From assembly GCF_000010645.1 (NCBI RefSeq), contig NC_011565.1, positions 882,001 through 946,000 of the forward strand: 64,000 bases of DNA, given 5' to 3'. This DNA comes from Candidatus Azobacteroides pseudotrichonymphae genomovar. CFP2. Its GTDB lineage: Bacteria; Bacteroidota; Bacteroidia; Bacteroidales; Azobacteroidaceae. Positions 44,068-53,181 of the stretch are shown one piece after another. The position numbers and the translations under genes are program-made. Below the pieces are notes generated by a model. The model did no database searches and was not told where the DNA came from. It saw only the letters and a list, made by a program, of their open reading frames with translations. Position 1 is the first letter of the stretch; the number at the start of each line of letters is the position of its first letter.

Positions 44068-45459
44068 ATGTTTACAGTAGAAAAAATTGGCGGAACGTCA
44101 ATGTCACATTTTGAAAGATGTCTAAATAATATCATCAAACGTAACCGAACAAAAGAGATAATGTACAACCGTATTTTTGTAGTTTCCGCCTACAATAATG
44201 TAACAAATTGGTTATTAGAACATAAAAAAACAGGAGAACCAGGTATTTATACTTATTTCCTTAACAATGAAGAATATGAAATAGCTCTCGACACCTTCTA
44301 TAAAAGATTACTGAATATCAATCAATCATTAGAATCCATTGGTCTAAATTTAACAGAAGCCAATAATTTTATTAAATATCGTATAAAACAAGCAAAAATA
44401 TATCTATCCTCTATGCATCAAGTAATTGCATCAGGGTATGTAGAAAAAATTAATATTTACTTGGCAGCAAGGGAAATACTGGCTTCTTTGGGAGAAGCCC
44501 ATTCTGCTTGGAATTCGGTTAACATTCTAAATAACAATAGTATTAATGCCACATTCATAGATTTATGTGGTTTTGACGACAATGAATTTTTGACTATTGA
44601 AGAACGAGTCCATAAAGCTTTTGAGGGAATTGATTTTTCCAAAACTCTTTGTATAGCTACTGGCTATACAAAGGGTGTAGAAGGAATTATGCGAGTTTTC
44701 GACAGGGGATATTCTGAAGTTACTTTCAGTAAAATTGCAGTAGCAGTTAAAGCAGATGAAGCAATTATTCATAAAGAGTATCATCTCTCAAGTGCTGATC
44801 CTAATATAGTAGGAGTAAACAAATCCATCCCAGTGGGAAGAACTAACTATATCATTGCTGATCAACTAGCAGATTTAGGTATGGAAGCTCTTCACCCAAG
44901 AGCAGCCAAACCATTAGAATTAGCTGGAATAAAAATTCGAATCAAAAACACATTTGAACCAGATCATCCGGGAACTATTATTTCCAATGACTATATTTCA
45001 CCCAACCCTAAAATTGAAATTGTCTCTGGCACTGATAAAGTAATTGCTTTTGAAGTTCATGACCCTTTAATGGTAGGTGAGGCAGGATATGATTTGAGAG
45101 TTATGCAAATCATGAAAGAACATAACATCAGTTATATTCTTAAATCTACCAATGCCAATAGCATTACAATAGTTGTTTGGGATAAACCTAGTACATATAT
45201 CATGTTAAAAGAGATGGAGAAACAAGTTTATCAACTAACTATTCGTCCAGTAGCAATTGTATGTGCAATGGGCACTAATATTGCTCATCCGGGTTTTCTA
45301 TATAAAGGAGCGAAAGCATTAAGTGACCAAAACATCAACATTGAATGCTTTGGTCAGTCACTCATGCAAGTAAATATGCAATTTGTAATTCCTCGCAACC
45401 AATATGCAGAAGCCGTCAAAGCATTGAATATGGCTCTTTGTCTGAACAAGAATGATTAA
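44068..45459 (+). CDS. lysC: Aspartate kinase
   Basis: 463 residues. The kinase motif is VEKIGGTSMSHFERC (KxGGTS). The substrate region includes CIATGYTKGVEGIMRVFDRGYSEVTFSKIAVAVKADEAIIHKEYHLSSADPNIV, in which the Asp of the metal-binding stretch is kept. EALHPRAAKPLELAGIKIRIKNTF leads into two C-terminal ACT repeats (about 315-460), so feedback control by lysine or threonine is likely. This is the distinct Bacteroidetes aspartokinase type that begins KIGGTSM. It starts the pathway to diaminopimelate, lysine, threonine and methionine. Confidence 0.92.
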   Translation: MFTVEKIGGTSMSHFERCLNNIIKRNRTKEIMYNRIFVVSAYNNVTNWLLEHKKTGEPGIYTYFLNNEEYEIALDTFYKRLLNINQSLESIGLNLTEANNFIKYRIKQAKIYLSSMHQVIASGYVEKINIYLAAREILASLGEAHSAWNSVNILNNNSINATFIDLCGFDDNEFLTIEERVHKAFEGIDFSKTLCIATGYTKGVEGIMRVFDRGYSEVTFSKIAVAVKADEAIIHKEYHLSSADPNIVGVNKSIPVGRTNYIIADQLADLGMEALHPRAAKPLELAGIKIRIKNTFEPDHPGTIISNDYISPNPKIEIVSGTDKVIAFEVHDPLMVGEAGYDLRVMQIMKEHNISYILKSTNANSITIVVWDKPSTYIMLKEMEKQVYQLTIRPVAIVCAMGTNIAHPGFLYKGAKALSDQNINIECFGQSLMQVNMQFVIPRNQYAEAVKALNMALCLNKND

Positions 45460-45513
45460 AACGATTTTTCTATTGCTTTGATCAACAAAGTATAGAAAGC
45501 ATGGTTTTTATGT

Positions 45514-45521
45514 TATATTTG
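45514..45521 (+). promoter_or_regulatory. Bacteroidetes-type -7 element upstream of phosphoglucomutase
   Basis: TATATTTG, an exact TAnnTTTG, 20 bases before the first ATG (45541). With so short a leader the second ATG at 45556 is also possible as the start. Confidence 0.5.
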
Positions 45522-45540
45522 CGTATTATAAAACTTTTAC

Positions 45541-47307
45541 ATGAATCACAATTTTATGGATAACTCTTTAGTAGAGCAAGTGAGAATGAAAGCAATTGGA
45601 TGGCTTTCAAGCGATTACAATGAAGAGACTCGCAAAAAAGTGAAAGAACTTCTAGAAAAAGAAGATCCGACTGATTTAATAGAAGCTTTTTATAAAGATT
45701 TAGAATTTGGCACGGGAGGACTCCGTGGTATCATAGGAGTTGGAACGAACCGAATGAATATTTATACAATAGGATTCGCTACTCAAGGATTAGCAAATTA
45801 TTTAAAAAAAGAGTTTGGTCGATTGGCAGAAATTAGTGTTGTTATCGGTTACGATTGTAGGAATAACAGTCAATTATTTGCTAAACGAAGTGCAGAAATT
45901 TTTTCTGCAAATGGGATTCGTGTTTATTTGTTCTCCGCATTACGTCCCACACCAGAGATTAGTTATACTGTCAGGTATTTGAGATGTCAAAGTGGTATTT
46001 GCATCACTGCATCACATAATCCCAAAGAATACAACGGTTATAAAGTTTACTGGAACGATGGAGCACAAGTAATCGATCCACATGATAAAAACATTATTGA
46101 GGAAGTAAATAGGATTACTCCGGAAGATATTAAAAAGTTAAACGAAAATTGCTCACTAATTCAATTAATAGACAATAAGATTGATGAGAAATATATCAAA
46201 GACTTATTAAATATTTCCATTTCTAAAAATGCTATTCTCCGAAATAAGGATATCAAAATTGTTTATACACCTCTCCATGGGACAGGTGTTACTTTAATTC
46301 CACAAGTTTTATCACTGTTGGGTTTTAAAAATATTATCCGTGTTCCAGAACAAGATATCGTTAGTGGGGATTTTCCAACCGTACAGTCTCCTAATCCAGA
46401 AGAAGCGTCAGCTTTACTATTAGCAATAGAGAAAGCAAAAGTAAATGGTGCAGATATCGTAATGGCTTCTGATCCAGACGCAGATCGCATGGGGGCTGCT
46501 ATTCGTAATGAAAAAGGAGAGTTCATTCTTCTAAATGGCAATCAAACATTGTTAATCTTTATTTACTATTTAATTGCTCGATGGAAAGAACAAGGGAAAC
46601 TCAAAGGAAATGAATATGTAGTCAAAACTATTGTATCTACTGATACAGTTAAAACAATAGCTGAAACTAATAATGTGCAATTATATGATGTCTACACGGG
46701 GTTTAAATGGATTGCCAATATTTTGAGACAAAACGAAGGAAAGAAAACTTTTATTGGAGGTGGTGAAGAAAGTTATGGATTTCTTGCCGAAGATTTTGTT
46801 CGTGATAAAGATGCTGTCAGTGCTTGTATGTTATTTGCAGAGATTGCTGCATGGGCAAAAGATAATGGCAAAACAGTTTATGAATTACTTCAAGACATTT
46901 ACGTAGAATACGGTTATTCGAAAGAAGTCTGTATTTCTGTAATTAAACAGGGGAAATTAGGAGAAGAGTCTATTGTAGTAATGATGAAGAATTATAGAAA
47001 TAATCTACCAACTGAATTGGCAGGATCTAAAATAATTCTTGTCAAAGATTTTTTACAATTAACAGAAATGCGTATTATGAATGGAGCAAAGCAATTGAAT
47101 AAATTAGATATGTCGACTGTTTCCGATGTATTGCAGTATTTCACGGAGGATGGCACAAAGGTCTCTATTCGTCCAAGTGGAACAGAGCCAAAGATTAAAT
47201 TCTATATTGAAATACACAGCAAAGTAAATTCTCGTCAAGAAATTGCAATGGCAGAAACAGCTGCAAAAACCAAGATAGAGGCTATTCGCAAATCATTAAA
47301 ATTGTAG
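45541..47307 (+). CDS. pgm: Phosphoglucomutase / phosphomannomutase
   Basis: 588 residues of the alpha-D-phosphohexomutase family. N-terminal FGTGGLRGIIGVGTNRMN, the phosphoserine loop GICITASHNPKEYNGYKVYW, the metal loop MASDPDADRMGAA, the sugar loop FIGGGEESYGFL, and the phosphate loop IRPSGTEPKIKFYIE are all intact. It interconverts glucose-1-P and glucose-6-P, feeding pgi and cell-envelope sugars. The Met at codon 6 (ATG 45556, MDNSLVEQVR) aligns better with Bacteroides homologues and may be the real start. It lies 51 bases before sufC. Confidence 0.96.
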   Translation: MNHNFMDNSLVEQVRMKAIGWLSSDYNEETRKKVKELLEKEDPTDLIEAFYKDLEFGTGGLRGIIGVGTNRMNIYTIGFATQGLANYLKKEFGRLAEISVVIGYDCRNNSQLFAKRSAEIFSANGIRVYLFSALRPTPEISYTVRYLRCQSGICITASHNPKEYNGYKVYWNDGAQVIDPHDKNIIEEVNRITPEDIKKLNENCSLIQLIDNKIDEKYIKDLLNISISKNAILRNKDIKIVYTPLHGTGVTLIPQVLSLLGFKNIIRVPEQDIVSGDFPTVQSPNPEEASALLLAIEKAKVNGADIVMASDPDADRMGAAIRNEKGEFILLNGNQTLLIFIYYLIARWKEQGKLKGNEYVVKTIVSTDTVKTIAETNNVQLYDVYTGFKWIANILRQNEGKKTFIGGGEESYGFLAEDFVRDKDAVSACMLFAEIAAWAKDNGKTVYELLQDIYVEYGYSKEVCISVIKQGKLGEESIVVMMKNYRNNLPTELAGSKIILVKDFLQLTEMRIMNGAKQLNKLDMSTVSDVLQYFTEDGTKVSIRPSGTEPKIKFYIEIHSKVNSRQEIAMAETAAKTKIEAIRKSLKL

Positions 47308-47357
47308 TGATTTAGATTATTTCTCAAAAATAAATTAACCCTGGTTATCGAACACGT

Positions 47358-48110
47358 ATGCTGGTAATAGAAAATTTGCACGCTTCCGTCAATGGAAAAG
47401 AAATATTAAAAGGTCTGAATTTAAATGTACATGCAGGAGAAATACATGCAATTATGGGCCCAAACGGTTCAGGGAAAAGTACGTTGTCGGCAGTACTAGT
47501 TGGAGATCCAGCCTATAAAATTGTCGAGGGGAAAGTCATTTTTGAAGGGGAAAACTTACTGAAACTTTTGCCTGAACAACGTTCACACTTAGGATTATTT
47601 TTAAGTTTCCAATATCCAGTAGAACTACCTGGTGTAAGTACAATAAATTTTATACGTACTGCAGTAAACGAACATCGAAAACACAAAGGAGAAGAAACTC
47701 TTTCTGCTGGCGAGTTTCTAAAAATTATGCGTGAAAAACAATCTATCGTTCAATTAGATAAAAATCTAGTAAATCGTTCAGTAAACGAAGGTTTTTCAGG
47801 AGGAGAAAAAAAACGTAACGAAATTTTTCAAATGGCAATGCTTAATCCAAAATTAGCAATTTTGGATGAGACAGATAGTGGTCTAGATATTGATGCTCTC
47901 CGTATTGTTGCCAATGGAGTTAATCAACTAAAATCATCAGATAACGCAATTATTATAATTACACATTATCAACGTTTATTGGAATATGTTCATCCTAACG
48001 TAGTTCACGTGCTGTACAATGGTAGGATCATCAAAACCGGGGATGCATCTCTAGCGTTAGAGCTAGAAAAAAAAGGATATGATTGGCTAAAAAATGAGAC
48101 GATATATTGA
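47358..48110 (+). CDS. sufC: Fe-S cluster assembly ATPase SufC
   Basis: 250-residue ABC ATPase. Walker A MGPNGSGKSTLSAVLVG, Q-loop region FLSFQYPVELPGV, signature EGFSGGEKKRNEIFQMAML, Walker B LAILDETDSGLDIDAL and H-loop IIITHYQRLLEY are intact. The sequence after Walker B (DSGLDIDALR) is the SufC-specific form. It drives conformational change of SufB-SufD. sufD starts inside its last codons (17-base overlap). Confidence 0.97.
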   Translation: MLVIENLHASVNGKEILKGLNLNVHAGEIHAIMGPNGSGKSTLSAVLVGDPAYKIVEGKVIFEGENLLKLLPEQRSHLGLFLSFQYPVELPGVSTINFIRTAVNEHRKHKGEETLSAGEFLKIMREKQSIVQLDKNLVNRSVNEGFSGGEKKRNEIFQMAMLNPKLAILDETDSGLDIDALRIVANGVNQLKSSDNAIIIITHYQRLLEYVHPNVVHVLYNGRIIKTGDASLALELEKKGYDWLKNETIY

Positions 48111-49443
48111 TTTTTTTAAGACTCAAAAGGTAACAATAGAAAAATTTTGCAATTCTCTCTTAAATTCTCATCGAGAGAAAGCACTTGAAAACTTTCAACA
48201 TTTAGGGTTTCCCCCAAATGTAGAAGATCATCGATGTACAAATATCGATGTTGCTACATTATTAAAAGAGAACTCAAGACTTTATTTAGATTTATCAGGT
48301 AAAAAAATTAACCCCAATACGACTCTTTATTACAATGTTCCTCAGCTAATTTCTTGCATTCAACACTTCGTAATAAATGGGTATTTTTTGGAGCACGAAA
48401 GAAAAAAGAACGAGGATAAACAAAAATTGCCAGAATGTTTTTTTTCTGGGAGCTTGAATACATTTGCCAAACAATATCCGGATATATTTTTAAAGTATTA
48501 TAACCGTCAATCCAGTTTTCAAGGAGATGGATTATCTGCTTTCAATACAATGTTTATTCAAGACGGATATGTATTATATATTCCGAAAAATGTTATTGTT
48601 AAAACACCTATCCAACTAACTAATATACTTAATAGTAAAGTTGATTTAATGGTTAATAGAAGAAATTTGATCATTCTTGAACAAAATGCACAAGCAAAAT
48701 TGTTAATTTGCGACCATACTACTAATGAAAACCCAACCTCTGCGTTTGTACAAATTACTGAAATATATCTTGAAGAACGATCTGTACTCGACTTTTATGA
48801 ATTGGAAGAGAGTAGTAAAAAAACAATTCGTCTAACTCACAATTTTGTTTGTCAAAAGGAATCTTCTAAGCTAGTAATAGATACTATTACATTAAGGAAT
48901 GGTATCACACAAAATAACTATACAATAGACTTGAAAAAGGAAAATGCAGAAACTTATATTTACGGAGTAGCTATTGCTGACGAAAAACAGAAAATTGATA
49001 ACTGTACACTTATTTATCATAATGCTCCAAAATGTTATAGTAACGAATTATTCAAATATGTACTGGACGAAGAATCAATTGGCGCTTTTGTTGGAAAAAT
49101 TGTTGTCAGTCCTAACGCTTATAAGACAAAAGCTTATCAAAGTAACCGTAGTATACTAGGTAGCAATACTTGCCAAATGCATTCTAAACCTCAACTGGAG
49201 ATTTACACTGATGATGTAAAATGTTCGCACGGAATGAGTATAGGTCATTTAGATGAAACTGCTTTATTTTATATGCGATCACGAGGTATCCCTGATAATG
49301 AAGCTCGTTTTTTATTAAAAACAGCTTTTGTCTCCGATATTTTGGGAGGAATTAGTATAAAAGGTTTGAAAAAACGACTACAATTATTAGTAGAAAAGCG
49401 TTTTAAAGAAAGATTAATAAAATGTCAAAGATGCACGCATTAG
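48094..49443 (+). CDS. sufD: Fe-S cluster assembly protein SufD
   Basis: 449 residues. It has the SufBD beta-helix core, with AFNTMFIQDGYVLYIPKNV in the first half, and CQMHSKPQLEIYTDDVKCSHGMSIGHLDETALFYMRSRGIPDNEARFLL at the C-terminal end, which carries the conserved His used at the SufB-SufD interface. The N-terminal 100 residues are less conserved, as usual for SufD. It overlaps sufC by 17 bases and sufS by 22 bases, so the three genes form one tightly packed operon. Confidence 0.95.
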   Translation: MRRYIDFFKTQKVTIEKFCNSLLNSHREKALENFQHLGFPPNVEDHRCTNIDVATLLKENSRLYLDLSGKKINPNTTLYYNVPQLISCIQHFVINGYFLEHERKKNEDKQKLPECFFSGSLNTFAKQYPDIFLKYYNRQSSFQGDGLSAFNTMFIQDGYVLYIPKNVIVKTPIQLTNILNSKVDLMVNRRNLIILEQNAQAKLLICDHTTNENPTSAFVQITEIYLEERSVLDFYELEESSKKTIRLTHNFVCQKESSKLVIDTITLRNGITQNNYTIDLKKENAETYIYGVAIADEKQKIDNCTLIYHNAPKCYSNELFKYVLDEESIGAFVGKIVVSPNAYKTKAYQSNRSILGSNTCQMHSKPQLEIYTDDVKCSHGMSIGHLDETALFYMRSRGIPDNEARFLLKTAFVSDILGGISIKGLKKRLQLLVEKRFKERLIKCQRCTH

Positions 49444-50669
49444 ATGTCAACAACATACGCAAAGATTTTCCAATTCTATCACGAGAAATTTATGGGAAAC
49501 CATTAGTGTACTTAGACAATGCAGCTACTACCCAAAAACCTTTAGTGGTAATTCAAAAAATAAATGAAGTGTACACAACAATTAATGCTAATATTCATAG
49601 AGGAATTCATTATTTGAGCCAATTGGCAACAGAATCGTACGAAGAAGCAAGAAAAACGGTTCAGAGATACATTAATGCTCCGAATTCTAACGAAATTGTA
49701 TTTACACGAGGAACGACTGACTCTATTAACTTACTAGCAAGTAGTTTTTGTCGTTCGCAATGTCACAAAGAAGATGAGATTATCCTAACGGCTATGGAAC
49801 ATCATGCGAACATTGTACCATGGCAAATTCAAAGTGATATTAATGGTATTAAACTAAAAATAATACCCATTACAAAAACAGGAGAAATCCGATTAGAAGA
49901 TATTGAATGTTTAATTTCTCTCAAAACAAAACTCATTGCTGTAATATCAATATCCAATGTTCTAGGTACTATTAATCCAATTACCGATATTATCCAATTA
50001 GGGCATAGTTATAATATTCCAATAATGATTGATGCAGCTCAATCTGTACAACACGTATCGACAGATGTCAAATTATTAGACTGTGATTTTATGGTTTTTT
50101 CTGCACATAAAATGTATGGTACACCTGGAGTAGGTGTTTTATATGGCAAAGAAAATTGGTTAGATAAACTTCCTCCCTATCAAGGTGGAGGAGAAATGAT
50201 TGCGGATGTCACTTTTGAGAAAACTATTTTCAATGAACTTCCTTTTAAGTTTGAAGCAGGAACTCCTAATTATGTGGGAGTAATTGCTTTGGGTGAAGCT
50301 ATCCGATATATCGAAAAAGTAGGTCTTAACAATATTTGTTCTTACGAACAATTCTTATCAAACTATGCAACCAATCAGTTAGAACAAATACCTAATATAA
50401 AGATTTTTGGTACTTCTCAACATAAAGGTCCAATTATTTCTTTTTTAGTTGATAATATTCACCATTACGATATGGGAATATTGCTTAACCAATTAGGAAT
50501 TGCTGTAAGAAGTGGTCATCATTGTGCTCAACCACTTATGAACACTCTAGGGATTGACGGAACTGTTCGTGCTTCTTTTGCTTTTTACAATACAAAAGAA
50601 GAAATAGATATTTTAGTTAATGCTCTCCGACATATTATTTCTATTTTTTCTAAAAGAATCAGGACCTAA
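49422..50669 (+). CDS. sufS: Cysteine desulfurase SufS
   Basis: 415-residue PLP enzyme. Family strings: YGKPLVYLDNAATTQKP, EHHANIVPWQ with the PLP-stacking His, DAAQSVQHV, and the Schiff-base Lys in FMVFSAHKMYGTPGVGVLYG. The catalytic Cys368 is in RSGHHCAQPLM, the short group II loop, which normally works with SufE or SufU. Neither is seen nearby. The start could be the ATG at 49422 or at 49431. mutL starts 28 bases after its stop. Confidence 0.96.
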   Translation: MSKMHALDVNNIRKDFPILSREIYGKPLVYLDNAATTQKPLVVIQKINEVYTTINANIHRGIHYLSQLATESYEEARKTVQRYINAPNSNEIVFTRGTTDSINLLASSFCRSQCHKEDEIILTAMEHHANIVPWQIQSDINGIKLKIIPITKTGEIRLEDIECLISLKTKLIAVISISNVLGTINPITDIIQLGHSYNIPIMIDAAQSVQHVSTDVKLLDCDFMVFSAHKMYGTPGVGVLYGKENWLDKLPPYQGGGEMIADVTFEKTIFNELPFKFEAGTPNYVGVIALGEAIRYIEKVGLNNICSYEQFLSNYATNQLEQIPNIKIFGTSQHKGPIISFLVDNIHHYDMGILLNQLGIAVRSGHHCAQPLMNTLGIDGTVRASFAFYNTKEEIDILVNALRHIISIFSKRIRT

Positions 50670-50697
50670 ACTCACTAATTTCAGTATTAGCATTTCT

Positions 50698-52446
50698 ATG
50701 GATATTATTCATTTATTGCCTGACTCTATTGCTAACCAAATTGCTGCGGGAGAAGTTATTCAGAGACCTGCGTCAGTTGTAAAAGAATTAATAGAAAATG
50801 CAGTAGATGCAGCAGCAGACAATATTCAAATAATCATCAAAGATGCTGGACGTTCACTAATTCAAGTAATAGATAATGGGCAAGGTATGTCAAAAACAGA
50901 TGCCCGCCTTTCATTCGAAAGACATGCTACTTCCAAAATTCATAGTGCAAAAGATTTATTTGCACTACGGACAATGGGCTTTCGGGGAGAAGCATTGGCT
51001 TCTATCGCAGCAGTTGCTCAAGTAGAATTGAAGACTCGTCGAAAAGAGGATGAAATAGGAATATTTATTCGAATATCTGCTTCTAAAGTAGAAAAACAAG
51101 AAACTGTTGCAATTCATTCTGGAAGTAGTTTTTCCGTAAAAAATCTTTTTTACAATATACCCGCTCGGAGAAAATTCCTCAAATCTAATGAAATAGAATT
51201 TAAAAATATTTTAGTTGAATTTGAACGAGTAGCACTGGTTAATCCTCAAATTACTTTTACCCTCAGGCATAATAGTAGAGAAATCATTTCACTTCCAATC
51301 TCAAATTTGAAGCAACGGATAACCAATCTAATGGGAGGGAAAATAGCACAAAATTTGCTCCCAATAAATATTAACACTTCGTTTATTCAAATTTACGGAT
51401 TTATAAGTGTACCTACAGCAAGTAAAAAAAGAGGTGCTTTGCAGTATTTTTTTGCAAATGGCAGATATATGCGTCATGCTTATTTTCACAGAGCAGTAAT
51501 TCTAGCTTTTGAACCTTTTATCCCTATTGGAGACCATCCTAACTACTTCCTCTACATAAAAATCGACCCTGCAAGTATTGATATTAATATCCATCCAACT
51601 AAAACAGAAATAAAGTTTGAAAACGAACAAATGCTCTTCCAAATAATTTTCTCTGCAGTGAAGGAAGCTATTGCAGTTCCTACCTTAGAATTTGACCAAG
51701 AGAAAGTAATTGATATACCAAGCTATAGAGGAAAAGAAATACAAATAACTCCTCCTATAATTCAGATGTATTCGGATTATAACCCTTTTAGCGATAAATA
51801 TGTGTATGAAAATTCACAAATAAATTGGAAACAATCATGTCTTAAAAATCAAACCAATAATACTGAAGGTACTGCTGAACGTATAAAAACAACTTATTTA
51901 CAGTATAAAGGAAAATATTTAATTCTTTCTCTCAAATCTGGGATAATATTTATAGACCAGCGAAGAGCACATATTAGAATTCTTTTTGATGACTATATAA
52001 AGCGGATAAACCATAAACAAGGAATTTCCCAAAGACTTCTTTTCCCTGAAAAAATTTCTTTTACACCTAAAGAAATAACTATATTACCCTATATTTTAGA
52101 CGATTTAGCATTCATTGGTTTCGATTTGAAAGATCTGGGAAACAATATTTATTCAATTAATGGCATCCCAGCTGGATCGGAAAACATAGATATAATTGCA
52201 ACTCTTCAAGAAATAATAGATAAAATTCTCACTACAAGCTGTGAAATTAAAGAAGAAATAACGGAATCCTTGATTCTTGTTTTAGCTCAAAAAACAGCTA
52301 TTAATTATGGAAATTTTTTTTCAGAAGAAGAAATCCATACACTAATTGCAAGACTTTTTTCGTCTACTTCGCCAAAGTATACTCCGGATGGTAAATTAAT
52401 TATATTTATGCTATCGGAAGAAGAATTAAATAAACGATTTTTATGA
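50698..52446 (+). CDS. mutL: DNA mismatch repair protein MutL
   Basis: 582 residues from the ATG at 50698 (MDIIHLLPDSIANQIAAGEV). The upstream open frame overlaps sufS and is not MutL-like. GHKL ATPase motifs are complete: VVKELIENAVDAAA, IQVIDNGQGM, ATSKI and TMGFRGEALASIA. The transducer domain has FFANGRYMRH and DINIHPTKTEIKF. In the C-terminal dimerisation/endonuclease domain the DQHA-type motif reads IDQRRAHIRILF: Arg422 replaces the His that I recall in Bacteroides. Nuclease activity is therefore doubtful. The stop overlaps the pssA start by four bases. Confidence 0.95.
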   Translation: MDIIHLLPDSIANQIAAGEVIQRPASVVKELIENAVDAAADNIQIIIKDAGRSLIQVIDNGQGMSKTDARLSFERHATSKIHSAKDLFALRTMGFRGEALASIAAVAQVELKTRRKEDEIGIFIRISASKVEKQETVAIHSGSSFSVKNLFYNIPARRKFLKSNEIEFKNILVEFERVALVNPQITFTLRHNSREIISLPISNLKQRITNLMGGKIAQNLLPININTSFIQIYGFISVPTASKKRGALQYFFANGRYMRHAYFHRAVILAFEPFIPIGDHPNYFLYIKIDPASIDINIHPTKTEIKFENEQMLFQIIFSAVKEAIAVPTLEFDQEKVIDIPSYRGKEIQITPPIIQMYSDYNPFSDKYVYENSQINWKQSCLKNQTNNTEGTAERIKTTYLQYKGKYLILSLKSGIIFIDQRRAHIRILFDDYIKRINHKQGISQRLLFPEKISFTPKEITILPYILDDLAFIGFDLKDLGNNIYSINGIPAGSENIDIIATLQEIIDKILTTSCEIKEEITESLILVLAQKTAINYGNFFSEEEIHTLIARLFSSTSPKYTPDGKLIIFMLSEEELNKRFL

Positions 52447-53147
52447 ATTATATTCCTAATATAATTACCTGTTTGAACCTATTGTTTGGATGTATAGCTT
52501 CTGTGATGAGTCTGGATTTTGCAGATCAAAAAAAAGCATTTTTTTTTATTCTTCTTGCCTGTATTTGCGATTATTTAGACGGATTATCTGCCTTTTTACT
52601 AAAAATTCAATCTAAATTAGGTGCAGAATTAGACTCCTTAGCAGATATAGTTAGTTTTGGAATAGCTCCTTCGTGTATTGTTTACACTTTTTTAAAATCA
52701 ATCAATAATTCTGTAATTACACCCTATTGTGCTTTTCTATTAGCTATTTTTGCAGCATTACGGCTAGCACACTTCAATATTGATACTCAACAAACAATTT
52801 CTTTTTTAGGCTTACCTGTTCCGGCTTCAGCTCTGTTTTGGGCAGGACTTATACCCTCTTGTCATATTTTTTCTTTTAACTATTATTATTCTACTACCAT
52901 TACTATTTTGACACTTCTATTAGTATTTATTTTCTGTTTCTTAATGGTTTCTTCTTTGCCAATGATTTCTCTCAAGTTTAAAAAACCCCTAAAATGGAAA
53001 AATAACGTTTACTCCTTTTATTTGATATTTATTTTTATTGCCCTTTATATTTTATTTCTAGTATTCAGTATGCCTTTTTTAGGAATTAGTTTAATAATTG
53101 TTTTTTACATCATACTGTCTATTATAAATAGTATAACCAAGTTTTAA
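52443..53147 (+). CDS. pssA: CDP-diacylglycerol-serine O-phosphatidyltransferase
   Basis: 234 residues, membrane protein with about six to eight helices. The CDP-alcohol phosphotransferase motif is at 43-68: Asp43, Asp46, Gly47, Ala50, Gly60, Asp64 and Asp68 are all present. The residue after Ala50, Arg in nearly all family members, is Phe51 (LDGLSAFLLK). The product would be phosphatidylserine, the precursor of phosphatidylethanolamine. The flanking strings (IPNIITCLNLLFGC, LDSLADIVSFGIAP) are typical of bacterial PssA type II, so function may be reduced rather than lost. It overlaps mutL by four bases. Confidence 0.92.
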   Translation: MNYIPNIITCLNLLFGCIASVMSLDFADQKKAFFFILLACICDYLDGLSAFLLKIQSKLGAELDSLADIVSFGIAPSCIVYTFLKSINNSVITPYCAFLLAIFAALRLAHFNIDTQQTISFLGLPVPASALFWAGLIPSCHIFSFNYYYSTTITILTLLLVFIFCFLMVSSLPMISLKFKKPLKWKNNVYSFYLIFIFIALYILFLVFSMPFLGISLIIVFYIILSIINSITKF

Positions 53148-53181
53148 ACTTTATATATTTTTATTTACTCCATCTATAAAT

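Noticed and set aside
50620..50697. Longer mutL N terminus
   Set aside because: The extra 26 codons overlap sufS out of frame; MutL proteins begin at the Met encoded at 50698.
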